DNA of 64,000 bases, taken from Corynebacterium terpenotabidum Y-11 (GTDB taxonomy: Bacteria; Actinomycetota; Actinomycetes; Mycobacteriales; Mycobacteriaceae). The notes beneath the pieces were generated by a model. That model made no database searches, was not told the DNA's origin, and saw nothing but the letters and a program-made list of their open reading frames with translations. The stretch covers positions 558,001 to 622,000 of the forward strand of contig NC_021663.1 in the NCBI RefSeq assembly GCF_000418365.1, given 5' to 3'. Made by a program: the position numbers and the translations under genes. Position 1 is the stretch's first letter. Each line of letters starts with the position of its first letter. Positions 36,767 to 44,587 of this stretch are shown one piece after another.

Positions 36767-36846
36767 ATCCTAGGGTGATTCGTCCGGGGGCGCGTGGGTA
36801 CCGGACATGGTGGAGTCTCCGGCCAGGGTATCGGCTCGCCTACACT
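36767..36846. promoter_or_regulatory. divergent -10 elements, thioesterase and SCP-like gene
   Basis: Minus-strand TAGGAT (36772-36767) gives a short leader with the GGAGG site of the thioesterase. Plus-strand TACACT (36841-36846) lies seven bases before ATG 36854, so that message is probably leaderless. Confidence 0.45.
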
Positions 36847-36853
36847 CGCTGCC

Positions 36854-37255
36854 ATGGGACCACGAGATTCCGGGGTGAAGGATACGGCACAGGTCCGTGC
36901 GGCACTGCTTGCCGTCCGGGACTGGATCGCCGCGGACGAGGGCGAGGTTCCGCGACCGTCCCGGGCGGCGGTCGCCGCCGCCTGCCGGACCAGTCTCGCC
37001 CTGCTGGAGGCGGACGCGCCGGGCCATAGCGTGGAGGTCCGCGTCCCCCCGTTTGCCGCGGTACAGTGCATCGCCGGCCCGGTGCACCGGCGCGGCACCC
37101 CGCCGAACGTCGTGCAGTGCGGTCCGCACGCCTGGTTGCGGTTGGCCACCGGCTTCGACAGCCTGGAGGACGCCGTCGCCGCGGGGGCGGAGGTCTCCGG
37201 GGCGCATGCGGCCGATGTTGCACACTGGCTCCCGGTGGTGGATCTGACCCGCTGA
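36854..37255 (+). CDS. sterol-carrier-family protein (Rv0807-like)
   Basis: 133 residues. Small soluble alpha/beta protein resembling the conserved actinobacterial protein encoded just before purF in Mycobacterium (Rv0807), annotated as sterol carrier family. Recognisable stretches are SRAAVAAACRTSLALLE, VEVRVPPFAAVQCI and GTPPNVVQCGPHAWLRLATG. No catalytic residues are known. The start at 36854 is chosen over an upstream ATG because of the -10 element. The gene expected next, purF, is absent: purM follows after 17 bp. Confidence 0.8.
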   Translation: MGPRDSGVKDTAQVRAALLAVRDWIAADEGEVPRPSRAAVAAACRTSLALLEADAPGHSVEVRVPPFAAVQCIAGPVHRRGTPPNVVQCGPHAWLRLATGFDSLEDAVAAGAEVSGAHAADVAHWLPVVDLTR

Positions 37256-37260
37256 CCAGG

Positions 37261-37266
37261 TAGGGT
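37261..37266 (+). promoter_or_regulatory. -10 element of purM
   Basis: TAGGGT, six bases before GTG 37273; a leaderless purM message separate from the SCP-like gene. Confidence 0.45.
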
Positions 37267-37272
37267 GGGACC

Positions 37273-38352
37273 GTGACTGTGAACGACGAATCCACCATTT
37301 CCGGCGGCGCCAGCTACGCGGCGGCCGGTGTCGACATCGAGGCCGGTGACCGGGCAGTGGAACTGTTCGCTCCGCTGGCGAAGAAAGCCACCCGTCCGGA
37401 GGTCAGGGGCGGGCTCGGGGGGTTTGCCGGGCTGTTCGCGCTCGGCGAGTACAACAAGCCGTTGCTGGCCGCCGGGTCCGATGGTGTGGGCACCAAGGTC
37501 GCCGTCGCCCAGGCGATGGACAAGCATGACACAATCGGCCGTGACCTGGTCGCCATGGTGGTCGACGACCTCGTGGTCTGCGGCGCTGAGCCGCTGTTCC
37601 TCCAGGACTACATCGCCATCGGCAAGGTCGTGCCCGAGCACGTCGCCTCGATTGTCTCCGGCATCGCGGCCGGCTGCATCGATGCCGGCTGTGCCCTCCT
37701 CGGCGGTGAGACCGCCGAGCACCCCGGTCTGATGGAACCCGGTGAGTACGATATCTCCGCCACCGCCGTCGGCGTGGTCGAGGAGGATGAACTCCTGGGG
37801 CCGGACCGGGTCCGCACCGGCGATGTCGTCATCGCCATGGCCAGCTCCGGGCTGCACTCCAACGGCTACAGCCTGGCCCGCCACGTCCTGCTGGAGCAGG
37901 CCGGTCTGCCGCTCGACGGGTACGTCGCCGATTTCGGCCGCACCCTCGGCGAGGAACTGCTCGAACCGACCCGGATCTACGCCAAGGACTGCCTGGCGCT
38001 GGCCGCCGAGTGCGAGGTTCACACGTACTCCCATGTCACCGGTGGCGGCCTGGCGGCGAACCTGGCCCGGGTGATCCCCGAGGGTCTCACCGCCGAACTG
38101 GACCGGGGTACCTGGACCCCGGGTCCGGTGTTCCGCACCATCGCCCGCCTCGGCAAGGTGCCGCCGGAGGAGATGGACAAGACCTTCAACATGGGTGTCG
38201 GCATGGTCGCCGTCGTCGCCGAGGATGACGCCGAGCGGGCGCTCGCCATGCTCACCGCCCGGCACATCGACTGCTGGACCCTCGGACATGTCCGGGTGGC
38301 CCGCGAGGGTGATACCGAGCGCGCCGTGCTGAACGGGGAGCACCGGCACTAG
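37273..38352 (+). CDS. purM: AIR synthetase (phosphoribosylformylglycinamidine cyclo-ligase)
   Basis: 359 residues. Closes FGAM to aminoimidazole ribotide with ATP. The N-terminal SYAAAGVDIEAGDRAVELF is the PurM hallmark. Further marks are LLAAGSDGVGTKVAVAQAMDKHDTIGRDLVAM near 60-95, GCALLGGETAEHPGLM near 140, and AMASSGLHSNGYSLAR near 195. Like PurL it belongs to the PurM/SelD superfamily. It has its own leaderless-type promoter and ends at a very strong hairpin shared with DUF3073. Confidence 0.97.
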   Translation: MTVNDESTISGGASYAAAGVDIEAGDRAVELFAPLAKKATRPEVRGGLGGFAGLFALGEYNKPLLAAGSDGVGTKVAVAQAMDKHDTIGRDLVAMVVDDLVVCGAEPLFLQDYIAIGKVVPEHVASIVSGIAAGCIDAGCALLGGETAEHPGLMEPGEYDISATAVGVVEEDELLGPDRVRTGDVVIAMASSGLHSNGYSLARHVLLEQAGLPLDGYVADFGRTLGEELLEPTRIYAKDCLALAAECEVHTYSHVTGGGLAANLARVIPEGLTAELDRGTWTPGPVFRTIARLGKVPPEEMDKTFNMGVGMVAVVAEDDAERALAMLTARHIDCWTLGHVRVAREGDTERAVLNGEHRH

Positions 38353-38369
38353 AGGCCGGGGACGCGGAA

Positions 38370-38416
38370 ACACCCCGCCGACAGCGTGACAAGGATTCAC
38401 GCTGTCGGCGGGGTGT
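38370..38416. terminator. 20-bp perfect hairpin between purM and DUF3073
   Basis: Arms 38370-38389 and 38397-38416 pair over 20 bases without mismatch, loop CAAGGAT. It lies between convergent genes, so is probably bidirectional. Confidence 0.75.
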
Positions 38417-38469
38417 GTCGCGTCGGGGTCGGTCAGGGTTGAGGGTCTGACCGGGCGGAACCCCGGAGC

Positions 38470-38652
38470 CTACCGGCCGGAGTTGTCCGGGCCCCACTCC
38501 TCCCACTGGGCGTAGTCGTCCTCGGACGCCGCCTCATGCGGGTGTTCGGTCGAGAGTTCACGCTGGAGACTGTCCAGGTCCATCTCGGGAGAGTTGTACT
38601 TGAGCTGACGGGCAACTTTCGTCTGCTTCGCCTTGGCGCGGCCGCGGCCCAT
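38470..38652 (-). CDS. DUF3073 small basic-acidic protein
   Basis: 60 residues. The start MGRGRAKAKQTKVARQLKY and the following DLDSLQREL are highly conserved across Actinobacteria as DUF3073. Basic first third, acidic remainder, and a WEEWGPD tail. Cytoplasmic, possibly nucleic-acid or ribosome associated, but no function is known. GAGGGGG precedes the ATG. Convergent with purM, as in related genomes. Confidence 0.9.
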   Translation of the reverse strand: MGRGRAKAKQTKVARQLKYNSPEMDLDSLQRELSTEHPHEAASEDDYAQWEEWGPDNSGR

Positions 38653-38808
38653 GGCCTACCCCCTCGGGTGTACTCGCGCAGCAGCCAGGGATTCACCGCT
38701 CACGCATATGTCTTGTATCTGTTCCTGGCACCACAATAGCGGGTGCCACCGGAATTTTCAGAACCGGCCCCCGTCCGTCCGGTTACAGCTGTCCGGAGTG
38801 CTCTGTGT

Positions 38809-40002
38809 TCACCGTCCCCTCAACCGGTTCACTGCGGCGCGTCCCGGCCGTTCGGAGGTGTCCACCTGCAGATCATCCCGGTCGATGAGGGCGTCAACCC
38901 CGTCGGTCTGCAATGGCGGCGCCGTTCCCGCGGCAGCGGCCTCCACCACCGCCCGCTTGACCAGGGCCAGTACCACCGGACCGTAGTCGGCGTCGTGCAG
39001 CGGCATCCCGATCCGGCCGACGGTGCGTCCGCCCGCGGTCACCGGTGAACCGGCCTCCGGCAGACGCTGGGTGGAGCCGTCGAGCTGGAGCAGGACCAGC
39101 AGGCGCGGCGGCCGACCCAGATTGTGCACCCGCGAGACGGTCTCCTGACCGCGGTAGCAGCCCTTGTTGAGGTGCACGGCGGCCCCGCTCGGGCCGTCGG
39201 CGGCGTCCGCCAGCCGGGTCGCCCCCTCGATTCCGGCCCCGATCCAGGCCGACACCTCGTGCGGGATAAGCCGGTCATCGGTGTCCACTCCCAGCACCGG
39301 GACCCGGTCGCGCAGCCGCCAGGCGTCCACCGCAGCCCCGCCGGTCGGCCGGGCCCCGGCGGCGACGAGCGCATCCCAGGCGTCGGTCACCTCAGCGCGC
39401 GGTACCCACAGATCCGTCACCGGGATCCCCGAGGTCTCGCGCGTCCGCCAGAACTGCGCCCTCGGGCACAGGGCGGTGGTGGTCCCCGCCCGCCCAGGGC
39501 CGGGGGTGTCCGCGGGGCGGAACACGCTCAGCCGGGTCAGCTCGGGCCGGGTGATCTCCACCTGTGCCCAGAACACCATCTTCCGCAGGAACTCCTCGAG
39601 CGCGTCGGCCCTGTCTGCCGCGACATCGAGCAGGACCGCCGGAGCCTCGTCCTCCCCGGTCCCTGTCCTGGCCCCTGCCCCTGCCACGACCGAGATGCCG
39701 AATTCCTGCTCGACCCGCCCCTGCGCGTCCAGCAGCAGCCCCGCGGTACCGGTGCCCGGAGCGGCGGCGTCGATCTTCTGGGAGATGACGCCGTTGAGCC
39801 AGCTGCGGGCCTCTGCCCCGGTGATTAGCAGGGCCACCCGGTCCCACCCGTCGGCAACTCCCGACGCCCCCTCATCCGCCCTGGTCTGTTCGACCAGCGG
39901 CGCTCCGTAGTGACGGGCGGTGGTGGACTCCACCCCGGTCCCGTCCTGGGTACTGGCCGCCGCGACATGCGCGACGATCGGCGATACTTCCGGGACACTC
40001 AC
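38809..40002 (-). CDS. ygfZ: tRNA-modifying/folate-binding protein YgfZ
   Basis: 397 residues. Aminomethyltransferase-like fold. YgfZ proteins bind tetrahydrofolate and help maintain Fe-S enzymes such as MiaB. The diagnostic KGCYRGQE (Cys in a conserved loop) is present near 305, followed by LGRPPRLL. A GTG three codons upstream (40011) is open, but the -10 TACAGT covers it and leaves seven bases before the GTG at 40002, so the shorter form is preferred. A Gly/Thr-rich insertion near 105-125 looks unstructured. Divergent from pabC, a link to folate. Confidence 0.9.
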   Translation of the reverse strand: MSVPEVSPIVAHVAAASTQDGTGVESTTARHYGAPLVEQTRADEGASGVADGWDRVALLITGAEARSWLNGVISQKIDAAAPGTGTAGLLLDAQGRVEQEFGISVVAGAGARTGTGEDEAPAVLLDVAADRADALEEFLRKMVFWAQVEITRPELTRLSVFRPADTPGPGRAGTTTALCPRAQFWRTRETSGIPVTDLWVPRAEVTDAWDALVAAGARPTGGAAVDAWRLRDRVPVLGVDTDDRLIPHEVSAWIGAGIEGATRLADAADGPSGAAVHLNKGCYRGQETVSRVHNLGRPPRLLVLLQLDGSTQRLPEAGSPVTAGGRTVGRIGMPLHDADYGPVVLALVKRAVVEAAAAGTAPPLQTDGVDALIDRDDLQVDTSERPGRAAVNRLRGR

Positions 40003-40009
40003 GCCTTCC

Positions 40010-40066
40010 ACTGTAACCCAGTGCCGGTGGTCGGTGCGGTGGGGAGAGATGACGGCGTCCTACGAT
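40010..40066. promoter_or_regulatory. divergent -10 elements, ygfZ and pabC
   Basis: Minus-strand TACAGT (40015-40010) lies seven bases before the ygfZ GTG at 40002; plus-strand TACGAT (40061-40066) lies six bases before the pabC ATG. Both are leaderless candidates. Confidence 0.5.
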
Positions 40067-40072
40067 GGTTCC

Positions 40073-41005
40073 ATGACCACTGATGCCACCGGCACTGCCC
40101 CGGACCGCCGCGCCGTCGTCGATGTCCACCCCGCCGGGGACGCCGCCCCGGAACTGCGTGACCCGTCCCTCCCCGTTCTCCACATCGACGATCTGGCCGC
40201 GGTGCGCGGCGACGGCATCTTCGAGACATTCATGGTCCGCGACGGGGAGGTACGCAATCTGGACCGGCACGCCGGCCGGTTCACCAACAGTGCCGGGATG
40301 CTCGACCTCCCCGCCCCTGACCTCGACCGGTGGATCGCGGCCACCGACCTGGCGCTGGTCCGGTGGGCGGAGCTCGGCGGCGGGGACGCGTCCCTGCGCT
40401 GGATGTACTCGCGGGGGCGGGAGTCCACCGGAATCCCCACCGGGTGGGTCACCGTCGCCCCCGAGTCGCCCGCGGTCTCCCGGGACCGGGACAACGGCGT
40501 CGCCGTGATGACCGCGCACCGCGGGTACAGCCTGGACATCAGTCGGGACGCCGCGCCCTGGGCCCTCGTCGGGGCGAAGACCCTGTCCTACGCCGCGAAC
40601 ATGGCGGCCCTGCGGTACGCGCGGGCGCACGGACTCGACGACGTGATTTTCACCGCCGCCGATGACGGCGAGGGGAGTGACCGGGTGCTGGAAGGGCCGA
40701 CCTCCACCGTCATCGCGGTGCGTGACCGGGACGGCGTCCGGGAGATCCTCACCCCGTTGCCGGAGGTGGGTGTGCTGCCCGGCACCACCCAGGCGGCCCT
40801 GTTCCGGTCGGCGGGCGACGCCGGCTGGACCTGCCGGGAGGCTCCGCTCACCGTCGCCGACCTCTTCGACGCCGACGGGGTGTGGCTGTTGTCCTCGGTC
40901 CGCCGCTACGCGCGGGTCACCGCTCTCGACGGCACACCGCTGGGCCGCCCGGACTGCGCCGCGGAGATCGAGGAGCTCGCGACCCGGGCGGCCGAAGGAC
41001 GCTAG
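40073..41005 (+). CDS. pabC: class IV aminotransferase, probable 4-amino-4-deoxychorismate lyase
   Basis: 310 residues. PLP enzyme of fold type IV. The Schiff-base lysine is in VGAKTLSYAANM near 174, and the cofactor-phosphate phrase EGPTSTVIAV lies near 210. RGDGIFETFMVRDG at the N-terminus is typical of PabC and D-amino-acid/branched-chain relatives. Assignment to PabC (aminodeoxychorismate to p-aminobenzoate plus pyruvate) rests on similarity to the actinobacterial gene next to ygfZ and on the pabAB fusion elsewhere in the window. Confidence 0.85.
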   Translation: MTTDATGTAPDRRAVVDVHPAGDAAPELRDPSLPVLHIDDLAAVRGDGIFETFMVRDGEVRNLDRHAGRFTNSAGMLDLPAPDLDRWIAATDLALVRWAELGGGDASLRWMYSRGRESTGIPTGWVTVAPESPAVSRDRDNGVAVMTAHRGYSLDISRDAAPWALVGAKTLSYAANMAALRYARAHGLDDVIFTAADDGEGSDRVLEGPTSTVIAVRDRDGVREILTPLPEVGVLPGTTQAALFRSAGDAGWTCREAPLTVADLFDADGVWLLSSVRRYARVTALDGTPLGRPDCAAEIEELATRAAEGR

Positions 41006-41022
41006 CCCGGGTCAGCCCTGGG

Positions 41023-41661
41023 TCAGCCCATGACCCTCGTCAATTCGGCGGACATCCACGGCACCAGTTCATCGGTGGTGCCGGGGGCGAGCCGCTCGTC
41101 GACCCAGCCGAGGTTATTGTTCGGCATGAGACCGTAGAGGCGCTTGCCAGGCCCCAGTGCCGTCGGGCCGGTCTCGGTGACCATGGTCGAGGCGGACTCC
41201 AACTGCCAGGCACGCTCGGTGAGCGGCCGGCCGTACATGATCTCCACGGCGCCGTCGCTGTGTGCGGTGACGAACTCGATGTTGTCCTTGAGATCGATGC
41301 GCAGGAAACCGGTCTCCCGCCGGTCCTGCCCGGTGGCCTTCCCCTCGTCGTCGAGTCGCCAGATCCGCGAGGAGTAGCTGATGTAGTTCTCCCCGTCGTG
41401 GGCGAAAACGACCTGCTGGCCGAAGGCGTACTGGCCGGTGCCGTCGGTGGGGGCGGCATTGCCCTCGCCCCGCCACACACCGATCAGCGGCAGCAGGGCG
41501 AGCAGGCCGTCGTGGAGGTCGGGACCCTGGCGGAGGTTGGCGGTGTCCTCGGCGACGGGCAGGTCACCGAGGGTGGGGATATTGCGGGACGCGGTGGTCT
41601 TCGCCTGTTCGGCGGCGCGGGCGACGGCCTCGTTGCCGCCGATCTCGGGGGTATCACTCAT
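41023..41661 (-). CDS. nitrobindin-like / FABP-family beta-barrel protein
   Basis: 212 residues. After a ~45-residue helical lead comes a ten-strand barrel of the THAP4/nitrobindin (DUF1794) family, marked by GVWRGEG at 61-67 and later GFLRI and VEIMYG. Family members bind heme through a histidine in a C-terminal PHL-type motif and isomerise peroxynitrite. Here the aligned position appears to be Trp202 (LVPWMSAELTRV), so heme binding is doubtful and a lipid or other ligand is possible. Start supported by TAGCCT seven bases upstream. Confidence 0.85.
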   Translation of the reverse strand: MSDTPEIGGNEAVARAAEQAKTTASRNIPTLGDLPVAEDTANLRQGPDLHDGLLALLPLIGVWRGEGNAAPTDGTGQYAFGQQVVFAHDGENYISYSSRIWRLDDEGKATGQDRRETGFLRIDLKDNIEFVTAHSDGAVEIMYGRPLTERAWQLESASTMVTETGPTALGPGKRLYGLMPNNNLGWVDERLAPGTTDELVPWMSAELTRVMG

Positions 41662-41668
41662 GGCGTCA

Positions 41669-41674
41669 AGGCTA
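41669..41674 (-). promoter_or_regulatory. -10 element of the nitrobindin-like gene
   Basis: Minus-strand TAGCCT, seven bases before ATG 41661; leaderless candidate. Confidence 0.4.
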
Positions 41675-41694
41675 CAGCCCGCCGGGACGACCGC

Positions 41695-42588
41695 TCAGAG
41701 TGCCGCGCGTTCCTCCTCCGACAGCGGTGCGGACTGCGGCGCGAGATCCGTGGTGCTGATCGTGGTGAAGTACTGCTCCGTCTCGATGTACAGGGCGCCG
41801 CCGTTGACATAGACCCGGCCGGGGTGGGTGGGCAGTGGCAGGGAGTCGGCGGGCAGCTCCAGGGTGAAGGCGGCGAGAACGCGGTCCCGGGTGGCGTCGT
41901 CCAGGGCGCGGGAGTTCCCGTCTCCGCGGGAGGTGTCCCCGTCGATCGAGACGATCCGGGTGGGCAGCAGCCGGACATCGCCTTCCCAGACCCGCAGCCG
42001 CATCTCGACCTCTACCGGGTCGTCGACCCCGGCCACCCCGCGGGGGGTGGCGGTGAACCAGGCCTCGGTCTCCCAGCCGCCGGAGGGGGAGATGTCCTCA
42101 ACACCCTGGATGTGCAGGTCATCGAGGCCGTCCGGGGCGGTACCACCGCCGGTCATCAGTCCGCCGAGGGCGACCGGGTCCAGCTGGAGGCGGGTGAACA
42201 CCTTCTTCGCCGGGGCGTCGGTGAAGTCCCCGGAGATCAGCTCATCGCGGCTCAGCGTCACCTTCTCCGCCGAGGAGGTGACGGACACCCGGGTGAAGCC
42301 GGGGATCTCCACGTCACGGGCCTCCACCGAGACCGAGGTCAGCTGGTGGGACCACAGGGCGGCGGAGAAGGGCATGCCGCCGACCTGAACCGCCGGCGGG
42401 CTGGCGAGGTCACCGTCGTGCCAGAGGAGTTGGGAGATCGTCCGCTCCACCTTCGCCGCGAACAGACTGTCGGCGACGACAGCGGCCCCGGCGAGGACGC
42501 CGAGCGCCACCACCACCGACAACAGGATGCGGAGCGGGCGTCGTCGCTGGCGGGTACTGCGCGTGAGATCGCGGGCGTCGTCGGTCAC
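41695..42588 (-). CDS. DUF2993 / LmeA-like envelope protein
   Basis: 297 residues from GTG. An Arg-rich tail (STRQRRRPLR) precedes one N-terminal span (ILLSVVVALGVLAGAAVVAD), so the rest is outside the membrane. The body has the alternating strand pattern of DUF2993, a phospholipid-binding fold. In mycobacteria LmeA supports lipomannan elongation; whether this copy does so is inference. The start is fixed by TATGCT six bases upstream; the longer frame would place the promoter inside the gene. Next upstream, divergently, is the GlnR-type regulator. Confidence 0.8.
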   Translation of the reverse strand: MTDDARDLTRSTRQRRRPLRILLSVVVALGVLAGAAVVADSLFAAKVERTISQLLWHDGDLASPPAVQVGGMPFSAALWSHQLTSVSVEARDVEIPGFTRVSVTSSAEKVTLSRDELISGDFTDAPAKKVFTRLQLDPVALGGLMTGGGTAPDGLDDLHIQGVEDISPSGGWETEAWFTATPRGVAGVDDPVEVEMRLRVWEGDVRLLPTRIVSIDGDTSRGDGNSRALDDATRDRVLAAFTLELPADSLPLPTHPGRVYVNGGALYIETEQYFTTISTTDLAPQSAPLSEEERAAL

Positions 42589-42594
42589 CGCTCC

Positions 42595-42600
42595 AGCATA
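42595..42600 (-). promoter_or_regulatory. -10 element of the LmeA-like gene
   Basis: Minus-strand TATGCT, six bases before GTG 42588; leaderless candidate. Confidence 0.5.
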
Positions 42601-42728
42601 GATCAGCGCATGACGGTGGCTGAGACTCCCGGTCACGCTATGTTTCCCCCGGGTTTCCGGCATGTCACCGGGCACCGGTCAATGAGAAAGCGTCATTCCG
42701 TCCGTGTAACCTCGGTGTAGTTACCGGG

Positions 42729-42770
42729 CCTGCAACAGAGAACCTGCAACAGCGAACCTGCAACAAGGAA
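42729..42770 (+). repeat. 14-nt tandem repeat in the leader of the GlnR-type gene
   Basis: Units CCTGCAACAGAGAA (42729-42742), CCTGCAACAGCGAA (42743-42756) and CCTGCAACAAGGAA (42757-42770). The third unit supplies an AAGGAA ribosome site 17 bases before the start; a second AAGGA follows at 42775-42779, eight bases before it. A -10-like TAACCT at 42707-42712 would put the whole array in the 5' leader. Confidence 0.9.
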
Positions 42771-42787
42771 GTGGAAGGACGACGGCC

Positions 42788-43474
42788 GTGAAACTGACCG
42801 TGCTCTCGGACAAGGGCGATATCGCAGAAGTCCTGCCCTCACTGGCACTGCTGTCCCATGAGACCGTCCTGCTGCCGTCTGCCGCGGGCTCGGTCCGCGA
42901 GGTGGGGGACGCCGACATCGTCCTCATCGACGTCACCGGGAGGAACCTGCTCGGGATCCGGGACCTCTGCCGCTCCGTTGCTGCCGCGTACCCGACCCTG
43001 CCGGTCGCGGTCGCCATCGAGGAGACCAGCGTCATCGCCCTCGACGGTTCCTGGGCGGTCGACGACTTCATCCTCCCGACGGCGACCCCCACCGAGGTGG
43101 ACGCGCGACTCCGGATGCTCATGACCCGACGCCCGGTGCCGGTCGAGGAGGCGGAGGACAGTCAGGTCGCCTCCATCGGCGGTCTCATCGTCGACGAGGT
43201 CACCTACGTCGCCCGGGTGGAGGGACGCCCGCTCGACCTCACCTACAAGGAATTCGAGCTGCTCTACTTCCTGGTCAAGCACGCCGGCCGCGTGTTCAGC
43301 CGGGAACAGCTGCTCCAGGACGTGTGGGGCTACGACTATTTCGGCGGCACCCGGACCGTGGACGTCCACGTCCGGCGGTTGCGCGCCAAGCTCGGCCACG
43401 ACTACGAGAAGGTCATCGCCACGGTCCGCAACGTGGGCTACAAGGCGGTCGACATCAGCGGAGACGGGAGATAA
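42788..43474 (+). CDS. winged-helix response regulator, GlnR-type
   Basis: 228 residues, GTG start. N-terminal receiver-like domain (1-115) with an Asp48 in VLIDVTG, then an OmpR/PhoB winged helix (about 130-222: DLTYKEFELLYFLVKHAGRVFSREQLLQDVWGYD, then TVDVHVRRLRAKLG). The receiver lacks the usual acidic pair near residue 8-10 (SDKGD instead), as in atypical orphan regulators of the GlnR group. No kinase is nearby. Position directly before mshD mirrors Mycobacterium Rv0818 (GlnR), so nitrogen-related control is a fair guess; proximity to pst makes a phosphate link conceivable. Confidence 0.85.
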   Translation: MKLTVLSDKGDIAEVLPSLALLSHETVLLPSAAGSVREVGDADIVLIDVTGRNLLGIRDLCRSVAAAYPTLPVAVAIEETSVIALDGSWAVDDFILPTATPTEVDARLRMLMTRRPVPVEEAEDSQVASIGGLIVDEVTYVARVEGRPLDLTYKEFELLYFLVKHAGRVFSREQLLQDVWGYDYFGGTRTVDVHVRRLRAKLGHDYEKVIATVRNVGYKAVDISGDGR

Positions 43475-43478
43475 GACG

Positions 43479-44459
43479 ATGGACACCCACCGGTGGCTCG
43501 AGGACGGTCCGGCGGACCAGCGGGAGGTCTGGCGTACGGGGCTCCGTGACCTGCTGGCGGAGGTGTTCGCCAGCGACGGCGTCCCCGCCCTGTCCGAGGC
43601 CTTTGTCCGGGGGATCGACGAGGGGAGTGGCCACCGTCACCTCCTCGCCCTCGACGACGGTCGGGTGGTCGGAGTCCTCGCCGTCGACGCCAAGGAGATG
43701 GACGATGCCGCGGCGATCGCCGAACTTGCCGTCCACCCCGCTGTCCGCCGACGCGGCATCGCCACCGCCCTGCTGCGTGAGGCAGCCACCGGCATTGACC
43801 CGAATTCCCAGTTCAGCGTGTGGTCCCACGGTGATCTTGGCGCCGCCCGCGGGCTGGCCCAGGGTCGCGGTGCCCGCACGGTCCGTGAGCTGTTGAAGAT
43901 GACGGTGCCCTGCGGCGTCGGCGATCCCGTCCGGGACACCCTCCTCACCGCGGTCGCGTCCGCCCGGACGACAGTGGAGGCCGCCGACCTGGAGATCCTC
44001 GACTACACTGCCGCCTGCGCGGAGTTCGGTGGGGACGTCGTCGACGAGGAGTGGCTCCGGGTCAACAACGAGGCCTTCGCCTGGCACCCGGAACAGGGCG
44101 GCTGGGATCTCGACCGTCTGCGGGGTGCGCGGACCACTGACTGGTTCGATCCGGCCGGCGTCATCATGCTCTGGTACCGCGACGAGGTCCAGGGGCCGCA
44201 CTGTGCCGGGGTGCACTGGACGAAGCACCCCGCCGGGGACACCCACGGCGAGGTGTACGTCGTCTGTCTCGCCGACGCGGTCCGCGGCCGGGGACTCGGC
44301 GGACCGTTGACCCTCCTGGGCATCGGCCACCTCATCGACGGAGGAGCCGAGGCTGTTGACCTGTACGTGGAGGGGGACAACACCCCGGCGGTGGCGACAT
44401 ACCGCCGCCTCGGATTCGAGGTCGTCCACCGGGACGTGGTGTACCGCGGCATGGTTTAG
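43479..44459 (+). CDS. mshD: mycothiol synthase
   Basis: 326 residues. Last step of mycothiol synthesis: acetylates Cys-GlcN-Ins with acetyl-CoA. Two GNAT domains, N-terminal (about 15-140, IAELAVHPAVRRRGIATALLREA) and C-terminal (about 165-326, VYVVCLADAVRGRGLGGPLTLLGI). The active one carries the strongest CoA loop RGRGLGG. WLRVNNEAFAWHPEQGGWD is MshD-specific. It starts four bases after the regulator stop, with GGGAGA across the junction, so the two are cotranscribed. Confidence 0.95.
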   Translation: MDTHRWLEDGPADQREVWRTGLRDLLAEVFASDGVPALSEAFVRGIDEGSGHRHLLALDDGRVVGVLAVDAKEMDDAAAIAELAVHPAVRRRGIATALLREAATGIDPNSQFSVWSHGDLGAARGLAQGRGARTVRELLKMTVPCGVGDPVRDTLLTAVASARTTVEAADLEILDYTAACAEFGGDVVDEEWLRVNNEAFAWHPEQGGWDLDRLRGARTTDWFDPAGVIMLWYRDEVQGPHCAGVHWTKHPAGDTHGEVYVVCLADAVRGRGLGGPLTLLGIGHLIDGGAEAVDLYVEGDNTPAVATYRRLGFEVVHRDVVYRGMV

Positions 44460-44473
44460 GGGGTCCGGCGGGA

Positions 44474-44495
44474 GTTCATCCGGAGTTCATTCCGG
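44474..44495 (+). promoter_or_regulatory. PHO-box-like direct repeat upstream of pstS
   Basis: Two 11-nt units, GTTCATCCGGA (44474-44484) and GTTCATTCCGG (44485-44495). The 11-nt phase and GTTCA core match the Streptomyces PhoP box (GTTCACC direct repeats). A TAGGGT hexamer at 44523-44528 is a candidate -10. Confidence 0.6.
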
Positions 44496-44587
44496 GTGCC
44501 CCGACCATCCATCTCCGGGGGCTAGGGTCAGTGGTGACCGTTCCAGACCGGACCGGGACATCGCCATCTGAAAGAGGACACTTCCCC

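Noticed and set aside
36730..38400. Long upstream extension of the thioesterase frame
   Set aside because: It runs antisense through purM and the SCP-like gene; coding similarity begins only near 36729.
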